From assembly GCA_947178655.1 (NCBI GenBank), contig CAMWZB010000024.1:1-10211 (forward strand): a DNA stretch of 10,211 bases, read 5' to 3'. The stretch comes from an uncultured Porphyromonadaceae bacterium. Lineage in GTDB: Bacteria > Bacteroidota > Bacteroidia > Bacteroidales > Muribaculaceae. The notes under the pieces were generated by a model, which was not told the DNA's origin, ran no database searches, and saw only the letters and a list, made by a program, of their open reading frames with translations. The position numbers and the translations under genes are program-made. Position 1 is the stretch's first letter. Every line of letters starts with the position of its first letter. This document shows, in pieces, positions 7,162 through 10,211 of the stretch.

Positions 7162-7994
7162 TTCCGGTCTGCGTCAGGATTAGGAAGATTAGCTATCTGG
7201 TCGCGTGCCGTGGCGAGCATCCGCTCGAATTTCTCACGCTTTACAGTCTCGAGACGCTGCGCCTGAAGAGCCGACGCATATCGGTAGCAGTCGGCAAGTT
7301 GCGAGCGCAGTTTCGCGTCAAGTCTGACTGTCACGTCGCCTTTGGTTCCGCGGAGAATGACTTTCGAAGCCTGGGGATGGTCGAGTATCCACTGCCCTAT
7401 CCCGACGAGGTCCTCCTGGTTGAACGATGCCGATTCCGAGCCTTCAACCTTGACCACACGCACCGCAGAGATGGCCGACGACGATATCGACGATGCGCCG
7501 TCGATGAAGTCGAGCGACGTCAGCCCGATAGCCCGGCCCTGCACGTTGGCCACGATGTAGAAGTAGCCCTTCTCGGTGATGCGCGGCTGAATCATAGTGC
7601 CGGTCATCACATTGCCGGAAGCCGACGACGGTATGTAGTAGCCGTCAAGACCGGTCGTACTCTTTATGTACTTGAAGCCCGGCTGCAGCTGCTGAACCAC
7701 GAGGGTAGCCTCGGCCAGCCTGCGGCTCACGGCCTCGATGCTGTCGGTAGTCAGGCCCTCTATGGCCCTGGCGCGGAGCTGAAGGGCGTTGCGGCGCACC
7801 TCGGTCTGCTTGGGATAGCGCGAATTGAGAGTGTCAAGCAGTGTGATGGCGCCGGAATAATTACGCTCGGACAGAGCCTGCTCGGTCTGTGCGTACAGTT
7901 CGGCGGCTCCCTGAGCCGCCTTGTCGGCGCAGGCACTGACTCCCAGCACCGCTGCTGCTGCCGCTATAATGGTCTTAACGGTTGCGTTCAACAT
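7158..7994 (-). CDS. Uncharacterised lipoprotein with TPR-like N-terminal region
   Basis: I do not recognise this family. The 278-residue protein starts with a short lipoprotein signal peptide: a basic residue at Lys7, a run of alanines, and the lipobox VSAC with Cys22 as the predicted lipidated residue. The residues after Cys22 (A, D, K, A) lack the acidic cluster of Bacteroidota surface-export signals, so a periplasm-facing anchor is likelier. Residues about 31-80 look like one or two TPR-like helical hairpins (ALSERNYSGAITLLDTL). Residues about 105-225 look beta-rich, with YFYIVANVQGRAIGLTSLDF and QWILDHP. Residues about 225-270 form a charged, possibly coiled-coil helix. The gene overlaps the relA end by 20 nt and the rfbB start by 4 nt, so it is firmly inside the operon. 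An envelope-stress or scaffold role would be a guess. Confidence 0.85.
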   Translation of the reverse strand: MLNATVKTIIAAAAAVLGVSACADKAAQGAAELYAQTEQALSERNYSGAITLLDTLNSRYPKQTEVRRNALQLRARAIEGLTTDSIEAVSRRLAEATLVVQQLQPGFKYIKSTTGLDGYYIPSSASGNVMTGTMIQPRITEKGYFYIVANVQGRAIGLTSLDFIDGASSISSSAISAVRVVKVEGSESASFNQEDLVGIGQWILDHPQASKVILRGTKGDVTVRLDAKLRSQLADCYRYASALQAQRLETVKREKFERMLATARDQIANLPNPDADRK

Positions 7995-10200
7995 TTTTTA
8001 CTCCTTTTACGTTAGCGATTTTCCTTATAAGTCCGTCGAGCGATGAGGCATCGCCGATACCAACCACAAGAACCCCGGAGAAGAGACCGTCGTTGGAGTC
8101 GATGGAAATACTTCGCAAAGATACGGATTTTTCCTTATTGATGATAGATGTTATGTTGGTCACTATCCCTATATCGTCCTTTCCGACCACCCGCAGGGCT
8201 GCCGTGAACCCGCCCGAGGCTGTCTTTCCGCTCCAACGGGTGCGTATGATGCGGTAAGGATAGCGCTCATGGATATGCCCCGCGTTGGGACAGTCCGTGC
8301 GATGGATCTTGACCACCCCTTCTGCCGAGACGAAGCCGAACACATCGTCACCGAAGATGGGGTTGCAGCACTTGGCCAGACGGTAGTTGATGCCCTTGAC
8401 GTTGTCTCCGATGACTACAACATCTCCTGCACCGGCGTCTGCCGCGGCCTCCTCCTCGGTGAGCTGACGCGTATATGTCGAGGCTGAGACGGCACTCTGT
8501 GTCTGCTCCTCGCCGCGGGCTGCCGCAGCGCACTCGAGGTAGGTATCCACCACATCGTTGACCTGCAGCTCGTCGCTTCCGAGAGCGCAGTAGAACGCCG
8601 TCATCTCCTTGTAGCCCATGCGGACTGCCGTACGGGAGAGATTGGCCTCGTCAAACTCGATTTTGCGGTTCTTCATGCGGCGGCGAAGCAATTCCTTGCC
8701 GATGTCGGCCGACGAGTTCTCGTTTTCCTTCAGAACGGTGCGTATTTTGTTGCGGGCCTTGGACGTGACCACTATCTGGAGCCAGTCGCGGCTCGGCTCC
8801 TGCTGGGGCGAGGTGAGGATTTCCACAGTGTCGCCGCTGGCCAGACGGTAGTTGAGCTTGCGGTTGCGCCCGTTGACCCGTCCGCCCACACACCGGCATC
8901 CGAGCTTGGTGTGGATGTTGAAGGCGAAGTCCAGCAACGTCGCACCGAGCGGAAGTTTGTAGAGGTCGCCGCGCGGAGTGAACACGAACACCTCATGTGC
9001 GTAGACGTCCATCTTGAAGTTGCGTATCAGCTCCATAGGACCGGAGTGGGCAGCATCGAGGATGTCGCGCACATTGGACATCCATGCGTCGAGGTTGTTC
9101 TCACTCTTGATGCCCTTGTATTTCCAGTGGGCCGCAAGACCCTTCTCGGCGATTTCGTCCATGCGGCGCGTGCGTATCTGCACCTCCACCCACTTGTCCT
9201 CAGGACCGCATACGGTGATGTGCAGACTCTCGTAGCCATTGCTCTTGGGGATGCTTAGCCAATCCTTAAGGCGTACCGGATTCGGAGTGTACATGTCCGT
9301 GACCACCGAGTAGGCGGTCCAGCACTCGGGCTTCTCGCGCTCGGGCGGACAGTCGATGATGACACGGATGGCAAAGAGGTCGTATATTTCGTCTATCGTG
9401 TTGTGCTGCTTCTTGAGCTTGTTCCAGATGGAGTAGATCGACTTTGTGCGGCCCTTGATCTCGAACTTCAGCCCCTCGGCCTCGAGCCGTGCCTTGACCG
9501 GCGCTATGAAGTCGGCTATGTAGCGGTCGCGCTTGATCTTGGTCTCGTTGAGTTCGTGGGCTATGCGGGTGTAGACCTCGCGGTTGCTGTACTTCAGCGA
9601 CATGTCCTCGAGCTCGCTCTTGATGGCGTAGAGACCGAGGCGGTGGGCCAGCGGAGCGTAGAGATAGTTGACCTCGTAGGCCACGTCGCGGACGAGATTC
9701 TCGGCCTTGTGGTGGTTGATGGCGCGCATCAGCGCCAGACGGTCGACTATCATCAGAATAATCACACGTAGGTCCTCGGCGAATGTGAGGAGAAGTTTGC
9801 GGAAATTCTCGCTCTCGACTGATGCGCTGCGGCTGTAGAGACCGCTCACCTTGTCAAGCCCGCGGACGAGAGTAGCCACATCGTCGCCCCAACGGGCTGC
9901 CACATCGTCGTGCGTGAGGCTCCCGGCGCCGCTGACAGGCGAAAGCAGTGTGGCAAGTACCATGTTTCGGTCGGCGTCGACACTGTCGCACAGAGTCACG
10001 GCAGTGGTCAGCGCCATGATGGCAGGATGGAATCCGAACCGGTCGCGCCGCAGCGCCCCGGCCTCCACGGCATCGGCGACAGCACGGCGCAGAGCCTTGC
10101 GGTCGTCATGGCCTATGCCCTCGCCCACTGCCACAAGCAGCCGGCGGACAAGACGGGGTATGAGCGCGCTCTCTTCGGATGTGAATACTTTTTCCTCCAT
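7975..10200 (-). CDS. relA: RelA/SpoT-family (p)ppGpp synthetase with degenerate hydrolase domain
   Basis: Long RSH enzyme (741 residues) that makes the alarmone (p)ppGpp from ATP and GDP/GTP on starved ribosomes. Domain order is full length: HD region (about 25-200), synthetase (about 235-360), TGS (about 403-464), helical region, zinc-finger-like Cys611, Cys612, His633, Cys637, and a C-terminal ACT domain (about 664-741). In the HD region the metal and catalytic residues of the LLHDxxED motif are replaced (LLSPVSGA, 85-92) and DRLHNMR reads DRLALMR (153-159), so hydrolysis is very probably lost. The synthetase keeps GRTKSIYSI (Arg251), YDLFAIR (Asp274), RLKD (310-313) and EVQIRT (Glu339). 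The frame opens with ATG at 10200, 11 nt from the window edge, so any promoter is outside. It appears to be the first gene of the visible operon. It looks like the synthetase member of the RelA/SpoT-like pair Bacteroidota commonly carry. Confidence 0.94.
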   Translation of the reverse strand: MEEKVFTSEESALIPRLVRRLLVAVGEGIGHDDRKALRRAVADAVEAGALRRDRFGFHPAIMALTTAVTLCDSVDADRNMVLATLLSPVSGAGSLTHDDVAARWGDDVATLVRGLDKVSGLYSRSASVESENFRKLLLTFAEDLRVIILMIVDRLALMRAINHHKAENLVRDVAYEVNYLYAPLAHRLGLYAIKSELEDMSLKYSNREVYTRIAHELNETKIKRDRYIADFIAPVKARLEAEGLKFEIKGRTKSIYSIWNKLKKQHNTIDEIYDLFAIRVIIDCPPEREKPECWTAYSVVTDMYTPNPVRLKDWLSIPKSNGYESLHITVCGPEDKWVEVQIRTRRMDEIAEKGLAAHWKYKGIKSENNLDAWMSNVRDILDAAHSGPMELIRNFKMDVYAHEVFVFTPRGDLYKLPLGATLLDFAFNIHTKLGCRCVGGRVNGRNRKLNYRLASGDTVEILTSPQQEPSRDWLQIVVTSKARNKIRTVLKENENSSADIGKELLRRRMKNRKIEFDEANLSRTAVRMGYKEMTAFYCALGSDELQVNDVVDTYLECAAAARGEEQTQSAVSASTYTRQLTEEEAAADAGAGDVVVIGDNVKGINYRLAKCCNPIFGDDVFGFVSAEGVVKIHRTDCPNAGHIHERYPYRIIRTRWSGKTASGGFTAALRVVGKDDIGIVTNITSIINKEKSVSLRSISIDSNDGLFSGVLVVGIGDASSLDGLIRKIANVKGVKNVERNR

Positions 10201-10211
10201 AATATTATACC

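Noticed and set aside
8116..8123. TATCTTTG on the minus strand, a -7 promoter box match inside the end of relA
   Set aside because: No TTTG is found 19 nt upstream, so only half of the consensus is present. It could be a weak internal promoter for the lipoprotein gene but cannot be supported from sequence alone.
1..10211. Mobile element, phage, CRISPR or defence system
   Set aside because: No transposase, integrase, terminal inverted repeat, spaced direct repeats or effector-like gene was seen; composition is uniform across the nine genes.

Overview
The window looks like a chromosomal segment from a Bacteroidales bacterium. The evidence is: tightly overlapping genes without clear Shine-Dalgarno sites, one clear Bacteroides-type promoter (TTTG, 19 nt, TAnnTTTG), a RelA-type enzyme of the kind this phylum carries, and Bacteroidota-like versions of the sugar 3,4-ketoisomerase and dTDP-glucose dehydratase. 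The coding part is GC-rich for this order, which would suit a Muribaculaceae or Rikenellaceae (Alistipes-like) member. That family-level placement is inference only.

Layout, in the direction of transcription (all genes on the minus strand, right to left): relA-type (p)ppGpp synthetase (10200-7975); an unrecognised lipoprotein (7994-7158); rfbB dTDP-glucose 4,6-dehydratase (7161-6010); rfbA glucose-1-phosphate thymidylyltransferase (6008-5127); a sugar 3,4-ketoisomerase of the FdtA/QdtA family (5143-4733); a PLP sugar aminotransferase of the FdtB/QdtB type (4736-3594); mtaB tRNA methylthiotransferase (3588-2266); an LpxL-type lipid acyltransferase (2269-1358); and a family 2 glycosyltransferase (about 1400-330). 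Neighbouring genes either overlap (by 4 nt at three ATGA junctions, by 17-20 nt at two, by 43 nt at the last) or are 1-5 nt apart, so the nine genes very probably form one operon. Its promoter lies beyond the right edge. Positions 1-329 are AT-rich and non-coding. They hold a candidate terminator hairpin for the operon, then a promoter and a leader of roughly 170 nt with a hairpin, leading to the first ten codons of another minus-strand gene that leaves the window.

The four sugar genes make a coherent route: glucose-1-phosphate to dTDP-glucose (RfbA), to dTDP-4-keto-6-deoxyglucose (RfbB), to the 3-keto isomer (ketoisomerase), to dTDP-3-amino-3,6-dideoxyhexose (aminotransferase). The rhamnose-specific genes rfbC and rfbD are absent, so this is an amino-sugar branch rather than a rhamnose cassette. 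The acyltransferase and glycosyltransferase downstream suggest the sugar goes onto lipid A, LPS or another surface glycolipid. The least ordinary points are: a stringent-response enzyme heading an envelope-sugar operon, a RelA with a destroyed hydrolase site but an RxKD synthetase motif, a ketoisomerase whose two product-determining positions look mixed between FdtA and QdtA, and an uncharacterised lipoprotein between relA and the sugar genes. I see no CRISPR array, mobile element, tRNA or rRNA, and no strongly novel system.
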